Shown: positions 18,672-26,886 of the stretch, in pieces
Layout of the letters: every line of letters starts with the position of its first letter
Numbering within the stretch: the first letter of the stretch is position 1
NCBI RefSeq assembly: GCF_003934165.1
Contig: NZ_RKST01000035.1
Span: forward strand, 1 to 37,814
Direction: 5' to 3'
Source of the DNA: Borborobacter arsenicus
GTDB taxonomy: Bacteria > Pseudomonadota > Alphaproteobacteria > Rhizobiales > Rhizobiaceae
Length of the DNA: 37,814 nt
The notes under the pieces: model-generated
Databases searched by the model: none
Told to the model about the DNA's origin: nothing
Seen by the model: only the letters and a program-made list of their open reading frames with translations
Made by a program: the position numbers and the translations under genes

Positions 18672-18698
18672 ACGGCCGCTCGTATTATCCGCGGCCGT
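18672..18698 (+). terminator. Hairpin after cytochrome gene
   Basis: A perfect 8-bp stem (ACGGCCGC / GCGGCCGT) with an 11-base loop starts three bases after the cytochrome stop. No T-run follows, so intrinsic termination may be weak. Confidence 0.55.
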
Positions 18699-18839
18699 GC
18701 CGTCGCATGCCGCCCTGCTTTGAGCAGGAAAACGGTAAATCGACGCCTTCGAGCGAAGCCGGTGGATGGCCGGGCCATCGTCAGCTTCACGATCGCATTC
18801 GACAAGTATTCAACCGTAAATTACGTCCCGCAGCGGTGG

Positions 18840-19657
18840 GACTCGGGGGCAGGCAGATCACCTGGGGCGGCACCGACGGCGACGGCAATGCCGCCGAACT
18901 CGACCGCTCCATCGGCGGCTTCTTCACCGGCATCGACGGGCTGGTTGCCGAGAATGTCCGGCTGGGCATCATGACCGGCTACAGCCATGACAGTTTCGAT
19001 GTCGACGGCCGCGCCTCGTCGGGCTCGAGCGACAACTATCATCTCGGTCTTTATGGCGGCACGCAGATGGGTGCGCTCGGCTTCCGCTCGGGCCTTGCCT
19101 ATAGCTGGCACGACATTGAAACGGCCCGTTCGGTCGCCTTCCCCGGCTTTGCCGACAGCCTGAGCGCCGACTACGATGCCGGCACCTTCCAGGCCTTCGG
19201 CGAACTCGGCTACCGCGTCGACACGGCGACCGCCTCGTTCGAGCCCTTCGCCAACCTCGCTTATGTCAATCTGCATACCAACGGCTTCACCGAGAAGGGC
19301 GGTGCGGCGGCGCTGACCAGTCCGTCACAGACCACCGATGCCACCTTCACCACGTTGGGTGTCCGCGCCTCGACCGGCTTCGACCTTGGCGGCATGAAGG
19401 CGACGGCGCGCGGTATGCTCGGCTGGACGCATGCCTTCGGCGACACCACGCCGCTTGCCACACCAGCCTTTGCCTTCGCCGGCGGGGACGCCTTCACGAT
19501 CGCCGGCGTGCCGATCGCCAAGGATGCCGCCGTCCTTGAAACGGGGCTCGACTGGAACCTCACCGAAGCTGCAACACTCGGCGTCGCCTATCAGGGACAA
19601 TTCGGTAGTGGTGCAACGCAGAACGGCTTTGATGCGACGCTCCACGTGAAGTTCTGA
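18840..19657 (+). pseudogene. Orphan autotransporter beta-barrel domain
   Basis: About 270 residues form a complete-looking C-terminal autotransporter translocator. It runs from WGGTDGDGNAAELDRSIGGF through LGIMTGYSHDSFDV, LGLYGGTQMGALGF, FGELGYRVDTATASFEPFAN, ARGMLGWTHAFGDTTPLATP and LETGLDWNLTEAATLGVAYQ to a terminal LHVKF. Alternating strands and the final aromatic residue are typical of outer-membrane barrels. The passenger domain and signal peptide are missing. Sequence before about 18840 has no relation to the family and overlaps the cytochrome terminator region. The frame is open upstream, but no start with a leader exists. It is best read as a 5'-truncated gene. Confidence 0.8.
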
Positions 19658-19804
19658 TGCATTGGCCTGCTGCCGGTTTCGTGACACCGAGATTAGGTTG
19701 TTTACCGGATCTGGAGAGTGTACGGGCCGATTTTCAGGAAGGTTATCTGTCAGATCGAATAGCCGGAATGAAACGGGGTTCTGTGTATCGGTCGAACGAG
19801 TTTA

Positions 19805-20022
19805 CCGCCGGAGTGGACCCGACCCATGATCGGCTTCAAATCCACCGGCTGCGCAATGACGATCCTGGCTGGGATCGAGATGGTGCACATGATGCGCAAA
19901 CGGCAGGCGAGGCCTACAATCCAGCACCGTCAATCGCCGAGCATTTCGAGATCCTCGTCGCGCGTGAAGACGGGCGAGCGAACTACTCATGTTCCCGATG
20001 CGGATTTACGACACAACCCTAG
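19805..20022 (+). pseudogene. IS6-family transposase C-terminal remnant
   Basis: The frame read from 19814 gives WTRPMIGFKSTGCAMTILAG followed by IEMVHMMRKRQAR, the C terminus of an IS6-family transposase. The expected end, AYNPAPSIAEHFEILVARE, continues in another frame from about 19910, so a frameshift separates the two. Everything N-terminal to this is missing. It belongs to a different IS6 subgroup from the remnant at the left edge, since the tail motifs differ. It abuts the stop of the first acid-sugar gene and may mark an old island border. Confidence 0.8.
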
Positions 20023-20031
20023 TTCTGGTCT

Positions 20032-20832
20032 CTAAATGTGCGCGGGGCTTCCATTCAATGCGGCGAGCCAGGCGAGGCCTGCCTCCGTGTCGCCGGCCGG
20101 CACGTATTCGCAACCGAGGCGACCGCGATAACCGATTTCAGCGAGCATCCCGCCGATCCGGTCGAAATCAAGCGAGCCCGAACCGGGCTCGTGGCGGCCT
20201 GGATAGTCTGCGATATGCACATGGGCGATGAGGCCAGCATGAGTCCTGATCTCTTCGAAAATATCGAGACCCATATTGGCAGTGTGGAAGATGTCGAGGA
20301 GCAGGCCGAGATTGGTGCCGCCGGCTGCAGCGATCGCGGCAGCAGCGCGGTTAGCCGTATCGATGAAATAGTCGGGCACAGCGCCGGCGCTCATCGCCTC
20401 AATGAGGATGGTAATGCCGCGCTTGCCCGCCTCGCCGGCGGCATAGGCCAAGTTTTCCACATAGCAGTCCCAATGTTCCTGTTTGCGGTTCGCTGCGGGC
20501 AAGACGCCCGCCATGGCATGCACCATGCCCACGCCAATCGCCTCGGCATAGTCCAACCCGTCCTCGACGCTGCGGCGAAATTCCTCGCGCCGCTCGGGGA
20601 AGATCGCCAACCCCTTCTCACCGCGTTGCGCGTCGCCGGAATACAGCCCGAACTGCGTGTAGGGCAGACCTTCGGCCCGGAGCCATTCTGCCATTTCCTG
20701 TGCCGGAACACCGTAGGGCGCTGGATACTCGACCGCCGAGAACCCGTGGCGTTTTGCGGCTGCAATGCGCTCGCGCAACGGCTTGTCAGTGAACAGGTAG
20801 CCAATATGGGCGCTATAGGGGAAGTCTGACAT
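20032..20832 (-). CDS. otnI: Hydroxypyruvate isomerase-family TIM barrel (OtnI-like)
   Basis: A 266-residue sugar-isomerase TIM barrel of the Hyi/OtnI family. OtnI converts 2-oxo-tetronate to 3-oxo-tetronate in threonate/erythronate breakdown; Hyi interconverts hydroxypyruvate and tartronate semialdehyde. Metal ligands line up as Glu145 (TILIEAMS), Asp180 (GLLLDIFH), His206 (HVHIADYPG) and Glu242 (GCEYVPAG), with the same spacing as in Hyi, where the third ligand is Gln. PGRHEPGSG is the usual family signature. Otn-type function is preferred because the kinase and decarboxylase of that pathway lie in the same cluster. It follows the M24 gene after 63 bases in the same operon, and GGAG precedes its ATG. 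Confidence 0.82.
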   Translation of the reverse strand: MSDFPYSAHIGYLFTDKPLRERIAAAKRHGFSAVEYPAPYGVPAQEMAEWLRAEGLPYTQFGLYSGDAQRGEKGLAIFPERREEFRRSVEDGLDYAEAIGVGMVHAMAGVLPAANRKQEHWDCYVENLAYAAGEAGKRGITILIEAMSAGAVPDYFIDTANRAAAAIAAAGGTNLGLLLDIFHTANMGLDIFEEIRTHAGLIAHVHIADYPGRHEPGSGSLDFDRIGGMLAEIGYRGRLGCEYVPAGDTEAGLAWLAALNGSPAHI

Positions 20833-20895
20833 CGTCCGCTCCGCCAGGGTTCCTGAAGTACAGATACTGGTGGACGGCGCCGTACCGTCCGCATT

Positions 20896-22104
20896 TCACC
20901 GGCCCGCGATGTTCCAGCCGCGACCATGGTCGCCGAAGCCTTCGCAACCATCCTTCGTGATCGCCACCGTATCCTCCAGTTTGATGAAGCCGCGCTTGGT
21001 GTGATGCAGCTCCGTCTCGATGGAGACGACCATCCCCTCTTCCAGCGGCAGGTTGCGGTGGTGGGCCGGATAGTTCGGGAAAGCATTGTTCATAAGCCAC
21101 GGCGCTTCGTGGCTCACAATGCCCATGCCATGAGCCATGAAGAACATCTGGTCCTTGGCCGGGCACTGGGCCAGGGCAGCGTTGGCGTTCTCGAATATCC
21201 CGGCTCCGATCGTACCGGGGCGCAGGTTGCGGCGAGCTGCCTGCTGGACGAGTTCAATCTGACCGAGCAGGTCCACCAGTTCCTGATCCGGTTCCGTGGT
21301 GTAGGCCATGCGGCAAAGGTCGCCGATATAGCCCTTGTAGTTGCCGCCCGAATCGAGGGCCAGCGTCTCGCCTTCCTCCCAGATCTTGTCGTAGGGCGCA
21401 CGGTTGAATGCGGTGCCGATGTTGGTCAGCGCATATTCGAACTTGAGGTCGCGCGCCGTCTCTTCCTGACGCAGCGCCTCAAACAGCGCGCGCTTGCTCA
21501 CGCCGGGACCGTGCTTGGAGATGACGGCCAGCATGGAATCGACCACCTTCTCCGAAGCTTCGCGAATGATGGCCAGCTCCGCAGGAGTCTTGAGCGCACG
21601 CAGGATCTCGAGCGTGTAGGTGCCGTCCACTATTTCGGCCTGCGGCAGTTCCTCCTCAAGGACGCGGTAGGCGTCGATGGGCATGAAGCCCACTTCGATG
21701 CCAATGCGTCCCCGGCCGCCACCCAGGCTCTTCAGCAACTCGGCGGCGGACTTGGCGTAAGCCTTGGCAAAATGGTTCTTCAGGTCGAGGTTGGAAACCC
21801 AGAATTTGCCGAGCTGCTTCTCGTAGCGCTCCATCGGCGCACCGACATAGCCGGAATCCAGCGGCCGGCCTTTCACATAGATGAAGAAGGGCAGATAGCG
21901 GCTCAGCCCATGCGCATCCATGTAATCGTAGAAGAAGAACCGGTAGCCGCCCAATAAGTATTGGATGCTGTGCTTGGAGGTGACCAGGAGAGCATCCAGC
22001 GTCGCCTCCTCCATCAGTCGATCCAGGCGGCCGGTGTCGAATGGAGGCTTGTGCAGCTTCGAGGTATCCTCGACCGGGTTGCCTTCAGAATATGCGAAGC
22101 TCAT
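20896..22104 (-). CDS. M24-family metallopeptidase (creatinase/Xaa-Pro type)
   Basis: A 402-residue pita-bread-fold protein. An N-terminal creatinase-like domain (about 20-165) precedes the M24 catalytic domain (about 172-395). The five metal ligands are present: Asp251 (LALDSGGNYKG), Asp262 (IGDLCR), His325 (MAHGMGI), Glu363 (SIETEL) and Glu377 (KLEDTV). So it should bind a two-metal centre and cleave a C-N bond, as in aminopeptidase P, prolidase or creatinase. It shares an operon with the OtnI-like isomerase. An operator-like dyad lies about 107 bases upstream of the start. A peptidase-fold enzyme in an acid-sugar cluster hints that the substrate arrives as an amide or N-linked conjugate, which is inference. 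Confidence 0.88.
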   Translation of the reverse strand: MSFAYSEGNPVEDTSKLHKPPFDTGRLDRLMEEATLDALLVTSKHSIQYLLGGYRFFFYDYMDAHGLSRYLPFFIYVKGRPLDSGYVGAPMERYEKQLGKFWVSNLDLKNHFAKAYAKSAAELLKSLGGGRGRIGIEVGFMPIDAYRVLEEELPQAEIVDGTYTLEILRALKTPAELAIIREASEKVVDSMLAVISKHGPGVSKRALFEALRQEETARDLKFEYALTNIGTAFNRAPYDKIWEEGETLALDSGGNYKGYIGDLCRMAYTTEPDQELVDLLGQIELVQQAARRNLRPGTIGAGIFENANAALAQCPAKDQMFFMAHGMGIVSHEAPWLMNNAFPNYPAHHRNLPLEEGMVVSIETELHHTKRGFIKLEDTVAITKDGCEGFGDHGRGWNIAGR

Positions 22105-22202
22105 TGATCTGCCTTTGATGATTATTTGAAACCCAGCGAAACAGGCTCGCTTTGATCTCCATCATTCTTGAATCGCCTGCCGAATCAATCAGTTACTTGA
22201 CG

Positions 22203-22219
22203 ATTTACCGATGTGAAAA
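22203..22219. promoter_or_regulatory. Putative IclR operator upstream of M24 gene
   Basis: ATTTACCGATGTGAAAA matches the TTTTCAC-NNN-GTGAAAA dyad at 11 of 14 arm positions and is 15/17 identical to the site upstream of gnd. It is centred about 107 bases before the M24 start. The right arm is perfect and the left arm degenerate. Confidence 0.5.
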
Positions 22220-22301
22220 TCCGTGCATTGAGAGCCTGTGCGCGTCGGGAAATCGACTCTCGCTTCCCGGCATCGGGGTTCTCCTTCCTTTGCCACTGAA
22301 C

Positions 22302-22340
22302 GCCAGCAGCCATGACGCCGGCGGCGCCATGGCTGCTGGC
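22302..22340 (-). terminator. Strong hairpin after tctA
   Basis: A perfect 13-bp stem (GCCAGCAGCCATG / CATGGCTGCTGGC) with a 13-base loop lies 18 bases beyond the tctA stop. It separates the transporter operon from the M24 operon. There is no T-run. Confidence 0.6.
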
Positions 22341-22357
22341 AAATCAAGCAGGATGGA

Positions 22358-23851
22358 TCAAGCTGACACGGCCTGCTTTTGCCGTTGCGCCCTGACCATG
22401 CCCACGACCTGAAGGACGACAACGAGCAAGGACAGGCCGAAGAAAAAGAGCGAGATCGGCGACAGGAGGATCGTTGCATTGTCGCCGGACATGATCATTG
22501 CTGTCCTCAGTTCGCGCTCCATAATCGGACCCAGCACCAGGCCGAGCAGGATTGGCGTTAGCGGAACCCGCGCCTTTTGCAGGAGATAGCCGATCAGCCC
22601 CACCACAACCATGGCGCCGATATCGAACATGGAGTTGCGCAGGGAGTATGACCCGACGACACACAGCACCATGATCGCCACCGCCAGCAGATGATGGGGA
22701 AGCTTCAGTGCCTGCACGAATACCTTGACCCCGAACAGCATTGTTAGCGTGACAAGCACATAGGACAGGCCAAAGAAGAAATAGATGCTGTAGACCGTTT
22801 CCGGCTGTTCAATGAAAAGCAGCGGGCCAGGTTGGATGCCGTGGACGAGCAGTCCGCCCAGGATCAGCGCAGTTGCCGGATCTCCCGGAATGCCGAGCCC
22901 GAGCATCGGGATCATCGCCCCGCCCGTGACCGCATTGTTTGCGGTCTCGGGCGCAACCACACCCCCCATCTCACCCTTGCCCCAGCGTTCCGGATTGCGT
23001 GCCAGACGCTTCTCTTGCGCATAGGCGATGAAGGCCGCGACGGTGCCGCTGGTCCCCGGTATTGCGCCGATGACGGTACCAAGAAGGCTCGATCGCAGAA
23101 GGTTCCAGCGGAAGCCCAGGATATAGCCCAGGCTTGGCAGTTCCACCTTGACCGATTTGCTCTCGACGGCAGTGCCATTCCTGTGAGTTGCCAATGCGTC
23201 GACTACCTGCGGGACGGCAAACAGGCCGATCATGGCGACGAGCAGGTCCACGCCCTGCAGGAGTTGGACATTGCCGAAGGTCAACCTCGATACGCCGTCG
23301 ATGGGATCCTGGCCGATGGTCATGACCATGAGGCCGATCACGCCGCCGATAAGCCCTCGCACAAGGGACTGCTCAGCAAGGCCGCATATCATGGCCATCC
23401 CGAAAACCACGAGCGCGAAAATCTCCGCCGGCCCAAACACAAGCGCCACCTCGGCCAGGAACTTGACCGAAAAGACCATCACGACAAGGCTGAAGATGCC
23501 ACCCAACGTGGAGGAGATCGTCGCCATGGCGATTGCAAGACTAGCCTTGCCTGATTTGGCTAGCGCGTGGCCATCGCTCACCGTCGCGGCAGAAGACGGC
23601 GTTCCCGGAACCCCGATGAGAATGGCAGCCACCGTTCCTCCGCTTGCTCCACCGATATAGGTGGATATGAGCATCGCGATCGCCATCATGGGATCCAGCG
23701 TGAAGGTCAGCGGCAGGATCAAGGCCAGCGCCATAGTGAAGGTCAGGCCCGGAATACATCCGAATGCAAGCCCGAAAAGGCTGCCTATGACGAGGGCCAA
23801 AAGCGACTGGGGTTGAAAGGCCAGAACAGACGCGGTGATAAATGCGTCCAT
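22358..23851 (-). CDS. tctA: Tripartite tricarboxylate transporter, TctA large permease
   Basis: A 497-residue inner-membrane protein of the TctA family with about 11-12 hydrophobic segments. It is the main translocation subunit of a secondary, binding-protein-dependent carboxylate importer. Family motifs are clear: GCIPGLTFTMALALILPLTF, then IGVPGTPSSAATVSDGHALA near residue 80, and the repeat copy GAIPGTSGTVAAFIAYAQEK with GLGIPGDPATALILGG in the second half. Its ATG is one base after the tctB stop, so translation is coupled. The operon order is tctC-tctB-tctA on the minus strand, ended by a strong hairpin. Context points to a sugar acid as substrate. Confidence 0.95.
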   Translation of the reverse strand: MDAFITASVLAFQPQSLLALVIGSLFGLAFGCIPGLTFTMALALILPLTFTLDPMMAIAMLISTYIGGASGGTVAAILIGVPGTPSSAATVSDGHALAKSGKASLAIAMATISSTLGGIFSLVVMVFSVKFLAEVALVFGPAEIFALVVFGMAMICGLAEQSLVRGLIGGVIGLMVMTIGQDPIDGVSRLTFGNVQLLQGVDLLVAMIGLFAVPQVVDALATHRNGTAVESKSVKVELPSLGYILGFRWNLLRSSLLGTVIGAIPGTSGTVAAFIAYAQEKRLARNPERWGKGEMGGVVAPETANNAVTGGAMIPMLGLGIPGDPATALILGGLLVHGIQPGPLLFIEQPETVYSIYFFFGLSYVLVTLTMLFGVKVFVQALKLPHHLLAVAIMVLCVVGSYSLRNSMFDIGAMVVVGLIGYLLQKARVPLTPILLGLVLGPIMERELRTAMIMSGDNATILLSPISLFFFGLSLLVVVLQVVGMVRAQRQKQAVSA

Positions 23852-23852
23852 G

Positions 23853-24347
23853 TCAAATCCCCAATACGATCAGGCCCGATGGCAGATAGACGCCAAGCAG
23901 GCTGCTCATGAGCAGATACAATCCAAACCCGAGCCCGATTGACATCGCCCCGATCACGGCAGGTGAGCGCTCTTTCAGGACTGTCACGAGGAAAACCGCG
24001 ACCGCGAGAATCGTGGCCAGAGTGAAGCCCAGAATATACGTGGCGATGACGTAGAAAATCAGGAAGCCGAATGTGGCCAGTGCGGCCCAAATCTCTCGGG
24101 CCATGCCTCCCTTGTCGGGCATCTCGACGACCTTTTCCCGACGATGCTTGCGCTCCACGCCAAGCAGGCCGATCAGGGCGAGGCCCGACAACAGAACGCC
24201 CAGCGTTACAGGAAAGGTTCTTGGGGAAATATGCGACCCCGAATATCCGTTCGGGATCGTCACTACCGAGGCGATCACCCAGGCAACGCCCACCACGAAG
24301 AGGGTGATGAACAGCAGCCTGTCGCGTAGGATGCTCGTCATCGCCAT
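23853..24347 (-). CDS. tctB: Tripartite tricarboxylate transporter, TctB small permease
   Basis: A 164-residue membrane protein with four hydrophobic segments, as in the TctB family. It partners TctA in the membrane and is poorly conserved in sequence, so the call relies on size, topology and position between tctC and tctA. The N-terminal helix (LLFITLFVVGVAWVIASVV) is followed by a loop with PRTFPVTLGVLLSG, a pattern common in TctB. The gene starts two bases after the tctC stop. An ATG at the third codon is an alternative start. Confidence 0.9.
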   Translation of the reverse strand: MAMTSILRDRLLFITLFVVGVAWVIASVVTIPNGYSGSHISPRTFPVTLGVLLSGLALIGLLGVERKHRREKVVEMPDKGGMAREIWAALATFGFLIFYVIATYILGFTLATILAVAVFLVTVLKERSPAVIGAMSIGLGFGLYLLMSSLLGVYLPSGLIVLGI

Positions 24348-24349
24348 CC

Positions 24350-25303
24350 CTACCTGTTGTTCATGCCGAGTTTTGACATCAGATCACTGATAACGGCATC
24401 GTCCTTTGCAATAAGTTCGCCGAACTCCTGCGCCGGCAGATAGGCGGGCGTAAAGCCGAGATTGACCACGGTTTTCTTGAATGCCGCGCTTTCAACGGCC
24501 TGCTTGGCGGTTTCCTCAAGCTTCTCGACGACTTCCGGCGGCGTGCCGGCTGGAGCGACCAGGCCGCGCCACATCGTGATGTTCATTCCCTTAGCGCCAG
24601 CCTCCGCGCAGGTAGGAACGGCACCTTCCGCCTCGATCTTCTCAATGCCGGTCGAGCAGACCAGCGTGAGCGTGCCATTGCGCACATGCGACTGGAACTG
24701 GCTCGGCCACTGGATGGCCACATCCACGCGCCCTGCCAGCAGTTCGGCCGGTGCACGTCCCTCACCATAAGGAACATAGACGACCGGGACCCCGAGCTGG
24801 TTGAACAGTGCTGCCGATACCAGATGGGTAAAGGAGCCCAACCCCGAAACGCCCACACGCAGCGGAGTGCCGCGCTGCTTGGCACCAGCGGCGAGCGCCT
24901 CAAGCGTATTCCAACCGCTGTTCGACCGCACGGCGACCACCGGCACTTCGACGCCCACACGGGCGATCGGCGTGAACGCCTTGTAATCGAAAGGCAGGTT
25001 GCCCTGATAATAGACGGTCGAAATGGAATTTGAGTTCCAGACGATATTGTAGCCATTTGCTTCTGTCGCCTGGGCATAGCTGTAGCCAACCGCGCCGCCG
25101 CCGCCCGGCCGGCTCACCGCAACCACCGGCTGCGAGGAGAGCTTGGACATTTCCTCTGCCAGGACCTGGCCAACGGTCTGAGCCGATCCACCGAACAGGA
25201 TCGTCATTTCGATCGGGTGCTGCGGAAAATCAGACTGTGCCTGGGCCACGCCTGCTGCGGCACAAAGCGCCACCCCGGCCAGCATCGTTGTATAGTTTTT
25301 CAT
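24350..25303 (-). CDS. tctC: TctC/Bug periplasmic substrate-binding protein
   Basis: A 317-residue periplasmic binding protein of the Bug/TctC family. The signal peptide is MKNYTTMLAGVALCAAAGVA, cleaved near AQA. The mature protein begins with FPQHPIEMTILFGGSAQTVG, and the family signature VVAVSRPGGGGAVGYSYAQA follows. A carboxylate ligand is normally held through water-mediated contacts in the first-domain loops. The ribosome binding site is excellent (AAGGAGGAG before ATG 25303). It heads the tctCBA operon, just beyond the terminator of the dehydrogenase gene. No copy of the operator dyad was seen in its upstream region, so control may differ from the other units. Confidence 0.94.
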   Translation of the reverse strand: MKNYTTMLAGVALCAAAGVAQAQSDFPQHPIEMTILFGGSAQTVGQVLAEEMSKLSSQPVVAVSRPGGGGAVGYSYAQATEANGYNIVWNSNSISTVYYQGNLPFDYKAFTPIARVGVEVPVVAVRSNSGWNTLEALAAGAKQRGTPLRVGVSGLGSFTHLVSAALFNQLGVPVVYVPYGEGRAPAELLAGRVDVAIQWPSQFQSHVRNGTLTLVCSTGIEKIEAEGAVPTCAEAGAKGMNITMWRGLVAPAGTPPEVVEKLEETAKQAVESAAFKKTVVNLGFTPAYLPAQEFGELIAKDDAVISDLMSKLGMNNR

Positions 25304-25425
25304 TTTCTCCTCCTTGCTTCATCAACCCAAAACCGCCGCGGCACTGGCGCCACACCTCCCTTGGTTCCGGCCACGAAGTTTGTGCTGATCTATTTTGGCG
25401 TTCCTGCTCCGGTCCACAAATGATT

Positions 25426-25451
25426 AAGCCGGCGCTCGAAGGCGCCGGCTT
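25426..25451 (-). terminator. Terminator between dehydrogenase and tctC
   Basis: A perfect 10-bp stem (AAGCCGGCGC / GCGCCGGCTT) with a 6-base loop lies nine bases beyond the dehydrogenase stop. It is followed on the minus strand by a TTAAT run-out. It should end the dehydrogenase transcript. Confidence 0.8.
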
Positions 25452-25459
25452 TGCAAAAG

Positions 25460-26623
25460 CTATTCCGCAGCCTTGAGCTGGCGTGCGGCGTGCTTGTTCT
25501 TGACCACGACCTTGATTGCATCCTCGACGCGCTCCCTGGCATAACGCAACGCCTCCGGCAAATCTTCCATGTCGAAAGTATGAGTGTGGATGAGGGTGGC
25601 GTCGAAGCGCTTCTGGCGCATGAACGCCTCGGCGCGATGGGTCGCCGACTTGCCCTCGCCGCGGATGCCGTAGAGATAGATGTTGTTGCGCACCAGATAG
25701 GCCACGTCGATCGGCACTTCCTCGCTGGGGAAGGCGGCCAGGCAGATCTTGCCGCCGCGGTTGAGCATCTGGGCGGCCTCGTTGACCGCGTTTGGCGCAC
25801 CCGAGCATTCCACCACGAAATCGACACCCTTGCCGCCGGTCAGCTTGCGTACCGCCTCGACGACATTCTCCTTGCGCACATTGATGACGTGGTCTGCGCC
25901 GAGCCGCTTGCCGATTTCGAGGCGGTTGTCGCGGGTTCCTGTGAGGATGACCGGTTGTGCGCCGAGCGCCTTGGCGACCGCCGCGCCGAGCAGGCCGATC
26001 GGCCCCGGTCCGCTGACCACGACCGCATCGCCGGCAATCAGGCCGCCGAGCTCGGTGAGACCATACATGGAGGTTCCCGCCGTGACGACCAAAGTCGCTT
26101 CCTCGTCGCTCATCGAATCGGCGACATGAATCAGCGTGTTGACATTGTTGACCTGATATTCGCAGAAGCCGCCATCGGTGGTGAAGCCGTTGGCGCGATG
26201 CCCCTTATCGACATCGCCGTAATTCTTGCCGTAGTTGTGGCAGGAGGTGTACATGCCTTGGCGGCAGCGCTTGCACTGGCCGCAACCGGCATGGATCTCC
26301 ACCGTCACCCGGTCACCGATGGCGAATTCATCGACACCCGGGCCGAGCGCCACCACCGTGCCCATGTATTCGTGACCCGGAGTGAAATTCTTGTTGAAGG
26401 GGGCGCCGCCCTGAATCTGCGCCGGCGGACCATGGGAAATGATCTCGAAGTCGGTCGCGCAGATGGCGACTGCATCGATGCGCAGCAGCACCTCGGCCTT
26501 TTTCGGCATTGGGACCGGCTTGCCCACCAGCGTGAGTTGATTTGGATCGCCAAGCACCCAGGCCTTCATCGTCTCCGGAACCGGATAGTCCGGATGGGTT
26601 TTCACATTGTCTGGTTGTGGCAT
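25460..26623 (-). CDS. Zinc-dependent medium-chain dehydrogenase
   Basis: A 387-residue zinc alcohol/polyol dehydrogenase (MDR superfamily). Catalytic zinc ligands are Cys55 (AICATDFE) and His84-Glu85 (TPGHEYMG). The structural zinc lobe is CGQCKRCRQGMYTSC (Cys114, 117, 120, 128). The nucleotide fold has VVVSGPGPIGLLGAAVAKAL. It likely oxidises a secondary hydroxyl of a polyol or sugar acid with NAD(P)+. ATG at 26623 is fixed by GGAGGAGG eight bases before it; the frame is open further upstream but without such a site. It is a single-gene unit with an operator-like dyad about 230 bases upstream and a terminator behind. The long N-terminal extension (about 18 residues) is unusual. Confidence 0.9.
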   Translation of the reverse strand: MPQPDNVKTHPDYPVPETMKAWVLGDPNQLTLVGKPVPMPKKAEVLLRIDAVAICATDFEIISHGPPAQIQGGAPFNKNFTPGHEYMGTVVALGPGVDEFAIGDRVTVEIHAGCGQCKRCRQGMYTSCHNYGKNYGDVDKGHRANGFTTDGGFCEYQVNNVNTLIHVADSMSDEEATLVVTAGTSMYGLTELGGLIAGDAVVVSGPGPIGLLGAAVAKALGAQPVILTGTRDNRLEIGKRLGADHVINVRKENVVEAVRKLTGGKGVDFVVECSGAPNAVNEAAQMLNRGGKICLAAFPSEEVPIDVAYLVRNNIYLYGIRGEGKSATHRAEAFMRQKRFDATLIHTHTFDMEDLPEALRYARERVEDAIKVVVKNKHAARQLKAAE

Positions 26624-26844
26624 TCTGTTCCTCCTCCGCAAAAACGGACTCGACACCCTGACAGAACAGACTGCTCTGCCCTGTCTATTAACTTTGAAAT
26701 TTTCAGGAATTAAGGAATAATTCTTTCTATTCCTCAAATCGTCTTTCTTTTTCTTCTCTGCCGCAAGACGTTTTGCACTACAACGGCAAATAATTCTTGA
26801 AACTATCGCGTGGCCCGGCAAAAGGGTCAACGAGAGAGAAGACT

Positions 26845-26861
26845 TTTTCGCAATATGAAAA
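26845..26861. promoter_or_regulatory. Putative IclR operator upstream of dehydrogenase
   Basis: TTTTCGCAATATGAAAA matches the TTTTCAC-NNN-GTGAAAA dyad at 12 of 14 arm positions, with one more T/A pair on the outside. It lies between the gnd stop (26887) and the dehydrogenase start (26623). The intervening sequence is AT-rich, as expected of a promoter. Confidence 0.5.
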
Positions 26862-26886
26862 ATGATGGGCTGAAACGGCGCTTGGC

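Noticed and set aside
20926-21957. Long plus-strand open frame of 343 residues
   Set aside because: It is fully antisense to the M24 gene, whose metal ligands and domain layout are clear. The antisense product has no recognisable motif.
25451-26713. Plus-strand open frame of 420 residues
   Set aside because: Antisense shadow of the zinc dehydrogenase gene, produced by GC-rich codon use.
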